64,000 nt of DNA, from NCBI RefSeq assembly GCF_000002875.2, contig NC_009405.2:569256-633255 (forward strand), written 5' to 3'. Under the pieces are notes generated by a model. It searched no databases. It was not told the DNA's origin and worked only from the letters and a program-made list of their open reading frames with translations. The position numbers and the translations under genes are program-made. The DNA is from Leishmania infantum JPCM5. Lineage: Eukaryota; Euglenozoa; Kinetoplastea; Trypanosomatida; Trypanosomatidae. Positions 29,801-39,605 of the stretch are shown here, piece after piece; positions within the stretch are counted from its first letter, which is position 1; each line of letters opens with the position of its first letter.

Positions 29801-30278
29801 GCATAGAGGCTGGAAGGCGTGTGGGTCAGCGGTGCGGAAGCGCACGGCGCGAAGGAAAAACCAGCAATCAATCGCCTCTCCTCCCTCCCGCGCCGTTTCG
29901 CCTTCTCTCCTCTTCTCAGACCCGATCGACGCTTGGCGCAGAGGAAGGGGGGAGGGAGGCGAGGTGGACGCGGCGGAGACAGACGGGATGATGGCTGCCA
30001 GGCACGCATCCGCACCCATGTACACACATATACTCGCAGAGGCAGGCGGTCGAGCCTCCGATGCACGCGCAGCACTCTCCCTTCTCGCCAACGACATCCA
30101 CACTCGTGCAGCTACGAGCCGCCTGCAAGTTTGTATGGCGATGCCACGTATGTGTGCGCCTGTGTGCGCACATCTGAGTAACGTGCATGCGAAAGAGAGC
30201 TGATTCGCGGGGTGGGCAGACATGGACTACCGCCCCTGATCCTATTTACACAGCCTTCCTTTTCCGCATCTGTAGCGC
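26809..30278. other. 3.5-kb low-complexity intergenic region
   Basis: The 3' flank of the 30279 gene plus the CEP95-like 5' flank. From about 28000 to 29900 the plus strand is GA/CA-rich, so the RNA is C/T-rich, with GT, GAGA and CA microsatellites. The long frame at 28807-30075 translates this bias and is not credible as a gene. No RNA gene is recognised. Confidence 0.6.
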
Positions 30279-32279
30279 TCACTCGTGCGGGTGTGCCGCT
30301 TCCTTTGGTGCCGAGGATGAGGAGGAATGGGCGAACACGGCGCACGCCGTCGTCGCCTGCTTCGGCCGTGCGCCGCTGGCGCCCTTGTCACCCTCACCGC
30401 CACCGGCAAGAGCTGCTGCGGCGACGACAGTCTGCTTCGACGACATGGAGCGCGTCGACGCCGGGGCTGGCAAATGCGGGCCGCCAGACAGCGGCTTCGC
30501 CGGCTGCGGCTGCGGCTGTTGTGGTGGGGGTGAAAGCCCGACTACAGCTGCGAGAACACCCCCGCCGCCGTCTGCAGCACTATGTGGCGGCTGGCGTGGG
30601 GTGCTGCTAGCTCCAGCGGAGTGGAGGGTGCCCGGCGATATTGGAAGAGGCTGTGCCTGCGGCGGCTTGGGCGGCGAGGTTGCCCGCTGAGATGCGCCAC
30701 TGGTCATGCGGCTGTGCAGAGCACTGCAGATGTGCTCAACCGTCAGCGGTACGTACTGGTGCGGCGGCGAAGCAGCTGTCGACGATGAGAACAACTGTGC
30801 CGGCGCATGCTTCGTCGTCGTCCTCGTCACAGCAGCAGAGGCACTGCTGGTGGTCGAAGGACCGGCAGCGGGACGCGCAGCAGGTCCGGCGTGCGTAGCA
30901 TCGTCTACATCCTTGTCTACCGCCGGCTTCTCTCGTGGTTCGGCGTAGTTGGAGCTTCTTGCGCCCTGGATGTAGGCCCCGTGCGCGATAGCTCCGACAG
31001 AGGTATCTTCAAGCACACGCAGGTGTTTCATAGAGTTAATCCGCGACTGCTGCAGCGTTTGCGTCATGCATCGATTTTCGAACCACGATTGTATCCATCG
31101 CTCCAGCGGGTCATCGTCGCCCTCAACATCAGCCCTTGGCTCCGCCACCAACAAATCCTGCACTAGCTGCGAGAAGAGGGCAGGAAGTTGGTGCTGGTGC
31201 GCGTAGGCCGGCTGCTCAGGCGCCTCATGCGCCCACAGCACGCCGTCTACGCTACTATGAACATTGTGGTCGCTGGGATGCCCCGGGGAAGACAGCGCCG
31301 ATGATGAAGACGTGTGGGCATCCAAAGCATCCTCCTCGCGACTCTTGCGCGGCTCCATATCGCCCATGGGCGCGTTCACCGGCTGATCCGTCTCCGTTTT
31401 CGATGGCGCAGACGCCCCTTGTGGAGGTTCCACCAGAGGAGCTGGAACATCCGGCAAGGCCATCCGGCTGCTTTCTGTAGCGACCTTCACAGCGAGGGAG
31501 CTGCCAGCGCGCTCTGTCTGCGTAGCGGCGACTTGGTAGTCGACATGGCGCACGGCTGATCCGGCGTTCGGTGTAGGCTCCGCGGCGCTGGACGCCTCTG
31601 CGTTCCTCCACTCTTCCGTCTCCCCTTTCGGCATGCCGGCAGCGGAGAGAGCGACGACGACGTTGTCGGGATTTTCACTGTTGCTGCTTAGTGTCGGTCC
31701 CAGCGTAGTGGCGGGCAGCCGGGTGAGCGGCTTGCTGCGCCGCCAAACAGGCACCGGCGCAACCCGCTGAGCTGCCGTCAAGACAGTGGAAAAGGGCAGA
31801 AGGGGAAGTGCGGAGCGCGCCGAGCACAGGGACGTCCCACCAGGAGTACTGGCGGTGAACGTGAGCCGGCGCGCACGAAGAGCGTGCTCAGATGACTCAG
31901 CGAGCGCGAGGGGAGCTGGGGCGATGGGCGGGGGTCCAAACCCTCGCACTACGATCGGGGACTCCGTCAGCGGTGCCAGGCGCGGCGGTGCGTGGAGGTG
32001 GTTCGGCTGTCGCCCACGGCCCCACGGAACCGTGGTGCGGGTAGGGTGTGTTAGCGTGTGCGACAGGATGTTTGAGCTACAGGTGCCGTCACGGTTCGGT
32101 GAGGAGAGAGTGCAGGTACAGATGTGAGCGCCGCCGCGTCCGCCCGATGTCGTTGACGGCACGAAAGCCAGCGCGATGGGCGTTGCTCGCTCCTTCTCCG
32201 GGCGCAGCGGCCGTCTTTGTGGGTCCTGCGAGGCGCATAGACCGCGGCTGCTCACAGGTACACGGTCCATCTCATTCAT
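30279..32279 (-). CDS. Disordered protein of unknown function
   Basis: A 666-residue protein I do not recognise. Most of it is Ala/Ser/Pro-rich and probably disordered. One island, about residues 360-430, looks structured: LPALFSQLVQDLLVAEPRAD, then DDPLERWIQSWFENRCMTQT, then QSRINSMKHLRVLEDTSVG. It has hydrophobic and aromatic spacing suggesting helices. The C-terminus has Pro/Gln repeats and Ala/Gly-rich stretches. ATG 32279 (MNEMDR) follows an acceptor-like AG by 8 nt. A second in-frame ATG at 32270 and further internal ones exist, so the start is uncertain. No targeting signal or membrane segment is evident. Confidence 0.65.
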   Translation of the reverse strand: MNEMDRVPVSSRGLCASQDPQRRPLRPEKERATPIALAFVPSTTSGGRGGAHICTCTLSSPNRDGTCSSNILSHTLTHPTRTTVPWGRGRQPNHLHAPPRLAPLTESPIVVRGFGPPPIAPAPLALAESSEHALRARRLTFTASTPGGTSLCSARSALPLLPFSTVLTAAQRVAPVPVWRRSKPLTRLPATTLGPTLSSNSENPDNVVVALSAAGMPKGETEEWRNAEASSAAEPTPNAGSAVRHVDYQVAATQTERAGSSLAVKVATESSRMALPDVPAPLVEPPQGASAPSKTETDQPVNAPMGDMEPRKSREEDALDAHTSSSSALSSPGHPSDHNVHSSVDGVLWAHEAPEQPAYAHQHQLPALFSQLVQDLLVAEPRADVEGDDDPLERWIQSWFENRCMTQTLQQSRINSMKHLRVLEDTSVGAIAHGAYIQGARSSNYAEPREKPAVDKDVDDATHAGPAARPAAGPSTTSSASAAVTRTTTKHAPAQLFSSSTAASPPHQYVPLTVEHICSALHSRMTSGASQRATSPPKPPQAQPLPISPGTLHSAGASSTPRQPPHSAADGGGGVLAAVVGLSPPPQQPQPQPAKPLSGGPHLPAPASTRSMSSKQTVVAAAALAGGGEGDKGASGARPKQATTACAVFAHSSSSSAPKEAAHPHE

Positions 32280-32971
32280 GCACACGACTAGGTGAAGGTG
32301 TAGTGCGTTCCCTCCCTTTCTGCGCGTGGGCGTATTTTGCGTGCCGCAATCAAGTAGTGGTGGTGGTGATGGTGATAACGGTTGCGATGCGCGCAAAAAC
32401 AGGAGCAAGACTGGCACTTCAAGAGAGCAAGCACGAGAGATCCAGCAGAGTGGGAAGAGGGGTCACGGAGGGGCGGACGAGAGGGAAAGACGAGATGAAT
32501 CAAAGCAAGGAAGAGGGGATGGCGACCCGTGTGAGGGGGAGCAACAGGCATGTGCAGGCAGACAGGTAGAGGGAGAAGAAACAGGGCACGCCAACGGCAT
32601 CGTCTCTCGCTCTCGCTGCCTCTCCCTTCGAGCGAGACAAACCCTTACAGACGGCCCCCGTTCCCTCCTCCCCCCTTCATGGATGTGTGCATCCTCCCAC
32701 TCACCACGTCTGCGACCGACGACCTCCGTGGCGTCGGCAGAACGTTGCCTTCGTATTCTTTAGTCTTACGTCACGTAGCAAGGTGGCCACCGTCCCACGT
32801 CCCCCTCGTTCCTTTCCATGCTCACCCTGTGTCTTGGGGAGGGGGGGGGGCAACGCCAGAGACGGTCTCGCTGTTGCCATGTAAAGAGCCAACCAATCGT
32901 CAAGACATCTCTCCCCAACAAAAATGCACGCGCACACACAGACACAAGGCAAACGTGTGCGAGCGAAGGCC
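32280..32971. other. Intergenic region, 3' flank of the 32972 gene
   Basis: Mixed low-complexity sequence, including a GGT repeat near 32355-32375 and a G run near 32838. No supported gene. Confidence 0.5.
32288..32302 (-). promoter_or_regulatory. Weak spliced-leader acceptor candidate, 30279-32279 gene
   Basis: RNA-sense CACTACACCTTCACCTAG has AG at 32289-32288, 8 nt before ATG 32279. The pyrimidine tract is short. Confidence 0.4.
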
Positions 32972-34606
32972 TCAGTGCACACCGTAGTTGAAGTTCTGGA
33001 GCTGCTTCTCATGTAGCGCGTCGAACACGCTGCGCTTCTTCGACCACATCTTGCCCCGACTGCGGCGAACCTCGGCCAACTTGTTCGCCTTGTCGGAGTC
33101 CAGTACACGCCGCTGCACCTGGCGTCCAATCGGCTCCTGCTCTCGGTCGAACTCTACGCCGGTGGTGCCGACGTTTCGCGGGCGATCCGCACGGCGGCCA
33201 AAGTTCTCGAGCAGGTAGTCCAGCGTCGATTCCTCATGGGACTCGCCGGCAAACCGGCCGGCCCACAAGCGCCGCTTCTTGTCGAGGATAGCGTCCTCAA
33301 TGTGCCGGTACACGATGAAGGCATCGCGGCCCATCACCTGCACTCGCTCCACATCCGTCAGGCACTTGGCCAGGTCTGCGCCCCACGCCGTTTCGGTGCA
33401 GATGCGGCGCAGCTCCGTCAAGTAGCACAGCACTGCCGCCGTGATGATTTTGTCTGGAGTGTACATGAAGTCGCGGAAGCCACATTTCTCCTCGAAGAAC
33501 GCACGCACTCGCTCCGCGCTGTGGCGCGTGTTCTGAAGTAGTCTGGCAGCATCTATCTTCTCATCCAACTGCGCCTGCACCGGCTGCATGGCGTCGACGA
33601 CCTCTTCCCAGGAAGCCTTGCCGCCGGCCATGGCTCTCCACTCCGGATTGGCGCTAAGGTAGAAGAGTGTTCGAACGTCGGCGGGGGCCAGCTCCACGGC
33701 ATCGCCGGCGACCGGCGTTCCGGCCTTCAGCTTCAGGTCTTTGTACAGAGCCACCACACTTGCTTTTGGGATGTCAGCCAGCGTCGTGAGGGACCCGTGG
33801 CTCGGGCTGCGGAAGACCTCCTCGAACGGCGCTGTGTCAGGCTCGATGAAGTCTCTGTACCGCTCCCTGATCTGCTCGTGCGTGTTGAACGGCAACACGT
33901 CGAGCTCCGTCACGTCGACGCCGTCGGGGTCGACGTAAGGGTTGTGCTCGAATCTGGGCAGGTAGTCGGCGCGGGCACCGTCGATAAAGCCGATCGGGCC
34001 CCAACGGTCCCACAGGTAATTCGGCTCCAAGCCCAGTTCCTTGCGGCGCACGGCACGCTCCAGGTCCATCAGTGCGTGCCGCATCGCCTGCGACATGACG
34101 AGCGTCCCTACCTGTAGCCCATTGTCCTCCCAGCAGTGCGCCCGCAGCGTGCTACGGTCATAAAACGGCTTCGTGATACCAATGCAGCGCCAGTAGCGGG
34201 ACTCGCGTGTGTAGTGCAGAGCCGCGTCAAGCATATCAGGCGCGTACATGCCGGTGTTGCCCTTCACCGTCTCATCATGCAGCAACACGCCAATCAACTC
34301 GGGTGTGTCGAAGGCTTTCCAAATCACCTTCGTCTCGAGGTTGTAAAAACGGTAGCTCAGCCGCTCGTGATCGCGATCAAAACGATCTTCCTGCAAGTCG
34401 TAAGGGCGGAACCAGTTTTTCTGCGGCATGAACGTGCGGTCCGACAGCTCCGTGCGGTTGCGGTCGAGGTACGACCGCACGGCAATGCGCTTGCCTACGG
34501 TGAACTTCTTGGGCACGAGGTGATAGTCACCTGCCTTGTACGAGATCACCTCGCCAGGCCTGTGGAACGCCTGCAGCAGCAGTGCGCCACGCTTCGCGGA
34601 CAGCAT
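32972..34606 (-). CDS. Conserved-looking protein, possibly mitochondrial, function unknown
   Basis: A 544-residue protein with little low complexity, so probably globular and under selection along its whole length. The first 35 residues (MLSAKRGALLLQAF..., basic, no acidic residue until E19) could be a mitochondrial presequence. The body is rich in aromatic and charged residues, for example FMPQKNWFRPYDLQEDRFDR, YLWDRWGPIGFIDGARADYL and EEKCGFRDFMYTPDKIITAA. The C-terminus is basic (VRRSRGKMWSKKRSVFDALH). Basic composition with many Tyr, Trp and Arg resembles kinetoplastid-specific mitochondrial ribosome or RNA-processing factors, but that is inference and I recognise no catalytic motif. ATG 34606 is the first in frame and the start is straightforward. 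Confidence 0.82.
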   Translation of the reverse strand: MLSAKRGALLLQAFHRPGEVISYKAGDYHLVPKKFTVGKRIAVRSYLDRNRTELSDRTFMPQKNWFRPYDLQEDRFDRDHERLSYRFYNLETKVIWKAFDTPELIGVLLHDETVKGNTGMYAPDMLDAALHYTRESRYWRCIGITKPFYDRSTLRAHCWEDNGLQVGTLVMSQAMRHALMDLERAVRRKELGLEPNYLWDRWGPIGFIDGARADYLPRFEHNPYVDPDGVDVTELDVLPFNTHEQIRERYRDFIEPDTAPFEEVFRSPSHGSLTTLADIPKASVVALYKDLKLKAGTPVAGDAVELAPADVRTLFYLSANPEWRAMAGGKASWEEVVDAMQPVQAQLDEKIDAARLLQNTRHSAERVRAFFEEKCGFRDFMYTPDKIITAAVLCYLTELRRICTETAWGADLAKCLTDVERVQVMGRDAFIVYRHIEDAILDKKRRLWAGRFAGESHEESTLDYLLENFGRRADRPRNVGTTGVEFDREQEPIGRQVQRRVLDSDKANKLAEVRRSRGKMWSKKRSVFDALHEKQLQNFNYGVH

Positions 34607-35328
34607 TGGCCCCTGTAGCGTCTAGCACTCCTATTTTTCGTCGTTGCTGCGGTGCGGAATGGGGAGATGTATAGGCGCATGCGCGCACCAGTGATCAAGC
34701 CGCCAACACGAGAGCAATGCAAGAGAGAGAGAGAACGAGAAGGGGGGGGGTGGTGGTGGACAATGAGGGACGTCGAGAGAAGGGTAAGGAGTCAAGCAAG
34801 ATGGGAGAGGCGAAAAGGCCGCGAGGGAGTGGGCAGCGCGGCACAGCAAGCAAAGCCGCACACGCGCCCATTAGACTCCGGCGACCGCTGCATCAGGCGC
34901 GCCGAGAGACGGGCGCGCGCTGGTGCGAGAAAAGAGCACGCGGTCTCCGCGGGAAAGGCAGGCAGGTGTAGGGACGCGACCACAGATATGTGCACTTCAG
35001 CGCCTGGGCCTCACATTGCTGCTAGCTTCCTTTGGAAGCACGTGTACCGTGTACCGGCATACAGACAAGCTTAGACGACAGCGAGGAGGGCACCGCGCAG
35101 GGGAGCACAGAGCCGCGGCTGCCCTCGCTTGGGACCTTTGTCTTTCGGCGTGGACTCAGAAGGGGCGAGTGGGGGGAGGGAGAGGGGGTTACGAGCGAAC
35201 TTCCCCCAACAGTATTTCCACCGCCTCTGGTGCGCGTGGACAGCGTACGCATGACTGCCCTCTATCCCTCCTCCTCCTCCTCCCCCTGGCACTGCCCTGC
35301 GGCCCTTCAGACGCAGCGAGCAGCTGCC
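34607..35328. other. Intergenic region, 3' flank of the 35329 gene
   Basis: Purine-rich plus-strand sequence (GA repeat and G run, about 34716-34760). No supported gene. Confidence 0.5.
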
Positions 35329-38300
35329 CTAAGTGAGGACGTCCTCCTCGTCGCCATCGCCGGCAAGAAGGCGTGAACGCTGCCCTCCTACAACGCCATC
35401 GGCGCCTTGCATTTGGCCAAGCGTGGCCGGCGACAGGATGGGGTGGCTGCGCGTGGTCGCAGCCCAAGGCGAAGTCGGACTTGACCGGAGCCATTGAAAG
35501 AGTTTGAATGAGGCCGTCTTCACGGGGCTCGCGACCACGTGCGAGGCGGAGGTGAAGGCAGATGGCGGCTGAAGAAGCCCATGGGAGACAAGCAGTTTCG
35601 ACGTCGCGGGCATCGCCCCGGCGCGTAAGGCTGCAGTTTTCGCGGTTGCAGTGGCGCCGCCGGTGACATGCGCGCTTGCCCCTGCGCTGTGCGACCACGC
35701 GCCTGCGCCGCCCATGCTGCCAGGTAGCAGGTTCTCCTCCACGGACTCGGGCTCCCACGAGGAATCGCAGTGGTACACTGGCGAGGAGGCCGACTTGTTC
35801 GTGCTGCGTGTGAGCCGCATCTCCGGCGACGTGGCCACCGGCGTCGTCATGTGGCTGCTCTTGTTGTTCTCCCGCGCTCCGGAAGAAGCAGAGGCGGAGC
35901 GGATGGAGACGTCAGAGGACGGCCACACCGCATCGGAGCTGACGAGTCGCGTGAGCGACGAGCCATTCGCCATCGTGGCAGCGGATGCAGCTCGCACGGC
36001 GGCCGCCGTTCGCGACAGCACCGCCGCCGCCGACTGCCAGTGGAGCCACCCAACCATTCGCTGGAACACGTCGGCGAAGCTCACGGTGCCGTGGCTGTTC
36101 TGATGCAGACTGCAAGCCTCTCGCAACAAAGTCGTCACGGTCGGGTCCGGCTGCACGACCACCTGCTTCGAGATGGAGCAGCGGAAGGGGAATGGTGTGG
36201 TGCAGATCCTCGCGCCTTTTCCGCTGTGTTCCTCTACCAGCACGGTGGTGCCCGTCACGTACTTGCGCAGATACACACGGCGGCACTGCAGCTGGCGCGG
36301 CACCACCACTAGAAGCGCGTTCTCTGGGCTGAAGCGGGAGCATAGGGTGCTGAGGCAGTCCTCGCTGAACTCTTCCGCAACCCACTGCACCGGCACATTG
36401 GCGTATTCGGCCGAGGACACGGCAGCGGCCACCGCCGTCTCATACATGTGCTGTGCCTCCTGGTTACGAAGCGCGACGTCTTCGGCGGCGCTGCGGGCTA
36501 CACGTTGCTGCCCACTGGCGCCGGCTCTGCCTGGTGCACCAGATCGCGCCGCTAAGCCTCTCCCTGTCGCAGCACCGCAGTCGTAACCGCTCCACAGGAA
36601 CGCCGCGATAACGAGCAGCTGGCGAGCCAGGACAGCGTCCCGGGTGAAGATAACAACGCGACCTAGCCGGCCGCCGTAAAGCAAGTACTCGTCCTCCTTC
36701 GCGGTCGATGGTGTGGTGCTTCTGCCTGCCGTTTTCGGCGGAAGACGCGGTGCAGCTGCAGCAGCTGACGGTGCCCCAGCTGGGGCCGCTGCGGTGCGAG
36801 GTGCCGCCGATGAATGTGGGCTGTTTTCCTCGCTGCGCGAACGCGCCGCGACGGTGTCGCTACTCGCGACACTACCGAGAGCCATCACCGCGTGGGCGCC
36901 GGGGGTGAAGAAGGTCTCCTCGGAGACCACTATCGGTGGCGATGCCTTGGAGGTCAGTGGCACAGCGGTGGTGCCATCCCCTGCAGAAGGAAGGTGCACC
37001 GCGGGGTCTGCCGCCGCCTCCGTACCGTTCTCTTCACAGAGAAAATGGTGTTGCGGGCTGTAAGACGGCATCGATGCGGCACACGCCGCATCGATCCTCA
37101 GAGGACTGACGACCGGTGTCTTTGCAGTGATCTTGCTAGCCGATACGTGCGCCGTCAGCGCCGCGTCGGCGTCCAAGTGCTCTACGCTGCAGCTGCTGCT
37201 ACTTGCGCGGTCGTAGCCTTCTAATGTGATTGGGGCGGGTTTGCCAAAGTCGATGAGGCTGTCTTCACCGCTGTGCGGTGGGCCACACTTGTCCGTGATC
37301 GAGCTCCAGTAGGCCGCGTACGGAGACAACCATGCTGGCGCACCTCTCGGCCCAGCAGCGGCTACGCCGCCGCCACCCGCAAAATAAGGTGACGTCTCAT
37401 GCGCTGCGATCGGCGACGAGCCGTTCTGCGCGCAGCTCGGCAACGGAGGCACGCCGCTCACGTCGGGACTGGTTAGGCCGTTCACGGCGGGCGTCGCCGC
37501 CGTCGCACCGGCGGTGATGCTGGCGTTGTTGCTCACCCTGCGCCGGGAACGCAGACCTGCACTGCCGACTGCACCCTCCGTCAAGGACAGCAGTCCGCAG
37601 ATAAAGGCGCTCGCGAAGCCCTCGCTGTACTCGCGTACGAAGGAAGCGGCCTCGTGCAGGATTTCATCCAAGAGCAAAGGTGGGGAGCAAGCAGACCCGA
37701 AAGGCGGCGCACCGGCACCGGACCGTTTCCGTACCGAGGCAGATGCGTCGTCTGCGCTCGGCCCACTCGCAAACCTCGACGACGCGTCACCCGGCCCGCC
37801 AAGCGACTTTGCCGACGCCCGCTTTATAAACGACCGCGTTCGGACGGTGAAGAGGGACGACCGCATCAGCACTGGCACCGCCCACGCCGACGTCGCAGGC
37901 GCCAGCATCGGGAGAGGAAAGCGAAGGCACAGCGCGTTCGTCAGCTCCGTCTTCACGGCGCGGTACGTCTCAAGCCCCTCTGGATGTGCCTCGAGTAGCG
38001 CGGCAATGCCCTTCAGCACCTGCTGCTGGGAGCCTTTCGGCTTCTGCGTGGGCGAGTAGAGGAGACAGAAAAAGCGTTGCACAGTGCGAATCGCAAACTC
38101 GGTGGTGCGGTTCAGCACACTACGAAGGACGTCCGCGTGATGCAGGAGGAAGCGGAAGTGCAGACCGCATGGAGGGCATAGAACCACCAGCGCCGCGGCC
38201 GCGTTGCGTGTCTGCATGGAGTGCATCAAGCCAATGTGCGTCGTCACAAGCGCGGCGAAGGAGGCTGTGAGGATGATGCGGTAGTAGCGAAGCTCACCCT

Positions 38301-39522
38301 TGGCGGAACGCACTTCCTCCACTCTCATGTTCCACGGCGGCCCCTCCCGAATCGACGCGCTAGCTGCCAGAGCCGCGGAGCCGGTGTCGTTGATGCTGGT
38401 GCGCGGACTGGCTGACGTGTAGGCAACGGGGCGCAAAGCAGCGCCGTTGATGGCGGTGCTAGTTCCAAGTGCTGCGGGTGCTGGTGTGATGGACGAGGCG
38501 TTGAGCGCAGCAGCCGGAGCTGCAGTAGGCGTCGGCCGTTGTTGCGGGGTCGGCGGCGCCTCACCCTCAGCGATGTTGGTCACTGCATCAGTGCCCATGT
38601 GCAGTCGCGCAAGTCGTGTGAGCCCTTGACCGAGCTGCTTCCGCGACTCAGTAGCGATAGTGCTGGCCGCGGCACCTTCATTGTGGGCACTGTGCACCGC
38701 TGCCTTGTCCTCGTCTTCCCACTTGGCCGCGGGGAGCGTGGGCTTGCAGTGATCTGGTATAGTCGGTGCCCCAGCCACCGTTTCTGTTGGCGATGCGTCC
38801 TTCGCGAGCGTGGCGGTGCAGCGGATGGGAAGGGTGTACGTCGTCGGGGAGAATGGGCCAAGGGCCTTGCCCGTCGCCGCTGAGGATATGGCGAGCGTCT
38901 CGGCCACACGCTTCTGTGCACACCCGCTGCTTGCCTCCTGCGCCGACTTTTCAGCATCGGCTGCCCTCACAATTTCAGTGTCCGCTGCGCTCGGAAACTG
39001 CGGCGGCGCAGGTTGCGGCTTTGGTGGTGACGCCTGCGGCGAGGCTGCCTCTGCCGGCAGAGCCATCTTCGGCGACGGCACCGCGGACGCACTTCGTGTG
39101 CGACGGCCACAAGTTCGGACTGGCAACATACATGCCCCCCCACAGCTGCCGAACGCCGTAGGGAACGCCACATTCTGTAGGGTTTGCTGTGGCACCTCCT
39201 CCACCGTTGCGGTGGCGCTGCGGTAGTCCCCAACAAGAGCCGTGGCGCCGTCTCGATCCTCCTCTGCCTCTGCCCAAGCGGTGTAGAAGCCATTTGCGTA
39301 GGGGTGTCCCATGCCAGGGCGTGCGGCGCGGTCCGCTTCGGGCTCCCCAAACACGGTCTTCCAGTACCGCTGCTGGCAACCGGTGCATGGCGAGGAGGGA
39401 GAAGACGGCGACGCGCTGCTTGCCGACCCATCCGCCGCCGCGGACAGAGAGACGGACGACGTTCTGCTCGCCATCTGCCTCACCTCCTCCCGCGCTGTGG
39501 TGGAGGACACCACTGCCCTCAT
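35329..39522 (-). CDS. Large protein of unknown function with two conserved-looking islands
   Basis: A 1397-residue protein I cannot assign. Long Ala/Ser/Pro-rich disordered stretches surround islands with globular composition. Island 1 (about residues 395-565) includes YYRIILTASFAALVTTHIGL, AALVVLCPPCGLHFRFLLHH and TTEFAIRTVQRFFCLLYSP. A helical block (about 610-650) contains LLLDEILHEAASFVREYSEG. Island 2 (about 945-1160) includes LGRVVIFTRDAVLARQLLVI and ENALLVVVPRQLQCRRVYL. Alternating strand-like and helix-like segments would fit a longin/DENN-type or other alpha/beta fold, but no motif proves it. I start at ATG 39522 (MRAVVSSTTA), because an acceptor-like tract with AG at 39576-39575 lies inside the upstream open frame that continues to 39801. 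Confidence 0.8.
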   Translation of the reverse strand: MRAVVSSTTAREEVRQMASRTSSVSLSAAADGSASSASPSSPSSPCTGCQQRYWKTVFGEPEADRAARPGMGHPYANGFYTAWAEAEEDRDGATALVGDYRSATATVEEVPQQTLQNVAFPTAFGSCGGACMLPVRTCGRRTRSASAVPSPKMALPAEAASPQASPPKPQPAPPQFPSAADTEIVRAADAEKSAQEASSGCAQKRVAETLAISSAATGKALGPFSPTTYTLPIRCTATLAKDASPTETVAGAPTIPDHCKPTLPAAKWEDEDKAAVHSAHNEGAAASTIATESRKQLGQGLTRLARLHMGTDAVTNIAEGEAPPTPQQRPTPTAAPAAALNASSITPAPAALGTSTAINGAALRPVAYTSASPRTSINDTGSAALAASASIREGPPWNMRVEEVRSAKGELRYYRIILTASFAALVTTHIGLMHSMQTRNAAAALVVLCPPCGLHFRFLLHHADVLRSVLNRTTEFAIRTVQRFFCLLYSPTQKPKGSQQQVLKGIAALLEAHPEGLETYRAVKTELTNALCLRFPLPMLAPATSAWAVPVLMRSSLFTVRTRSFIKRASAKSLGGPGDASSRFASGPSADDASASVRKRSGAGAPPFGSACSPPLLLDEILHEAASFVREYSEGFASAFICGLLSLTEGAVGSAGLRSRRRVSNNASITAGATAATPAVNGLTSPDVSGVPPLPSCAQNGSSPIAAHETSPYFAGGGGVAAAGPRGAPAWLSPYAAYWSSITDKCGPPHSGEDSLIDFGKPAPITLEGYDRASSSSCSVEHLDADAALTAHVSASKITAKTPVVSPLRIDAACAASMPSYSPQHHFLCEENGTEAAADPAVHLPSAGDGTTAVPLTSKASPPIVVSEETFFTPGAHAVMALGSVASSDTVAARSRSEENSPHSSAAPRTAAAPAGAPSAAAAAPRLPPKTAGRSTTPSTAKEDEYLLYGGRLGRVVIFTRDAVLARQLLVIAAFLWSGYDCGAATGRGLAARSGAPGRAGASGQQRVARSAAEDVALRNQEAQHMYETAVAAAVSSAEYANVPVQWVAEEFSEDCLSTLCSRFSPENALLVVVPRQLQCRRVYLRKYVTGTTVLVEEHSGKGARICTTPFPFRCSISKQVVVQPDPTVTTLLREACSLHQNSHGTVSFADVFQRMVGWLHWQSAAAVLSRTAAAVRAASAATMANGSSLTRLVSSDAVWPSSDVSIRSASASSGARENNKSSHMTTPVATSPEMRLTRSTNKSASSPVYHCDSSWEPESVEENLLPGSMGGAGAWSHSAGASAHVTGGATATAKTAALRAGAMPATSKLLVSHGLLQPPSAFTSASHVVASPVKTASFKLFQWLRSSPTSPWAATTRSHPILSPATLGQMQGADGVVGGQRSRLLAGDGDEEDVLT

Positions 39523-39574
39523 GCCGAGCCTCTCCGGTGGAATGCGGTTCGAGTGAAAGATGGGCGGGTTGTTG

Positions 39575-39605
39575 CTAAAGAACACAGTAAAGTAGAAGCA
39601 CGTGT
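39575..39605 (-). promoter_or_regulatory. Spliced-leader acceptor candidate, 35329-39522 gene
   Basis: RNA-sense CTTCTACTTTACTGTGTTCTTTAG has AG at 39576-39575, about 52 nt before ATG 39522. Confidence 0.55.

Noticed and set aside
28807..30075. Minus-strand 422-residue frame
   Set aside because: Runs of Ser, Pro, Cys, Leu and Phe from a C/T-rich tract; no start-site support and no domain-like composition.
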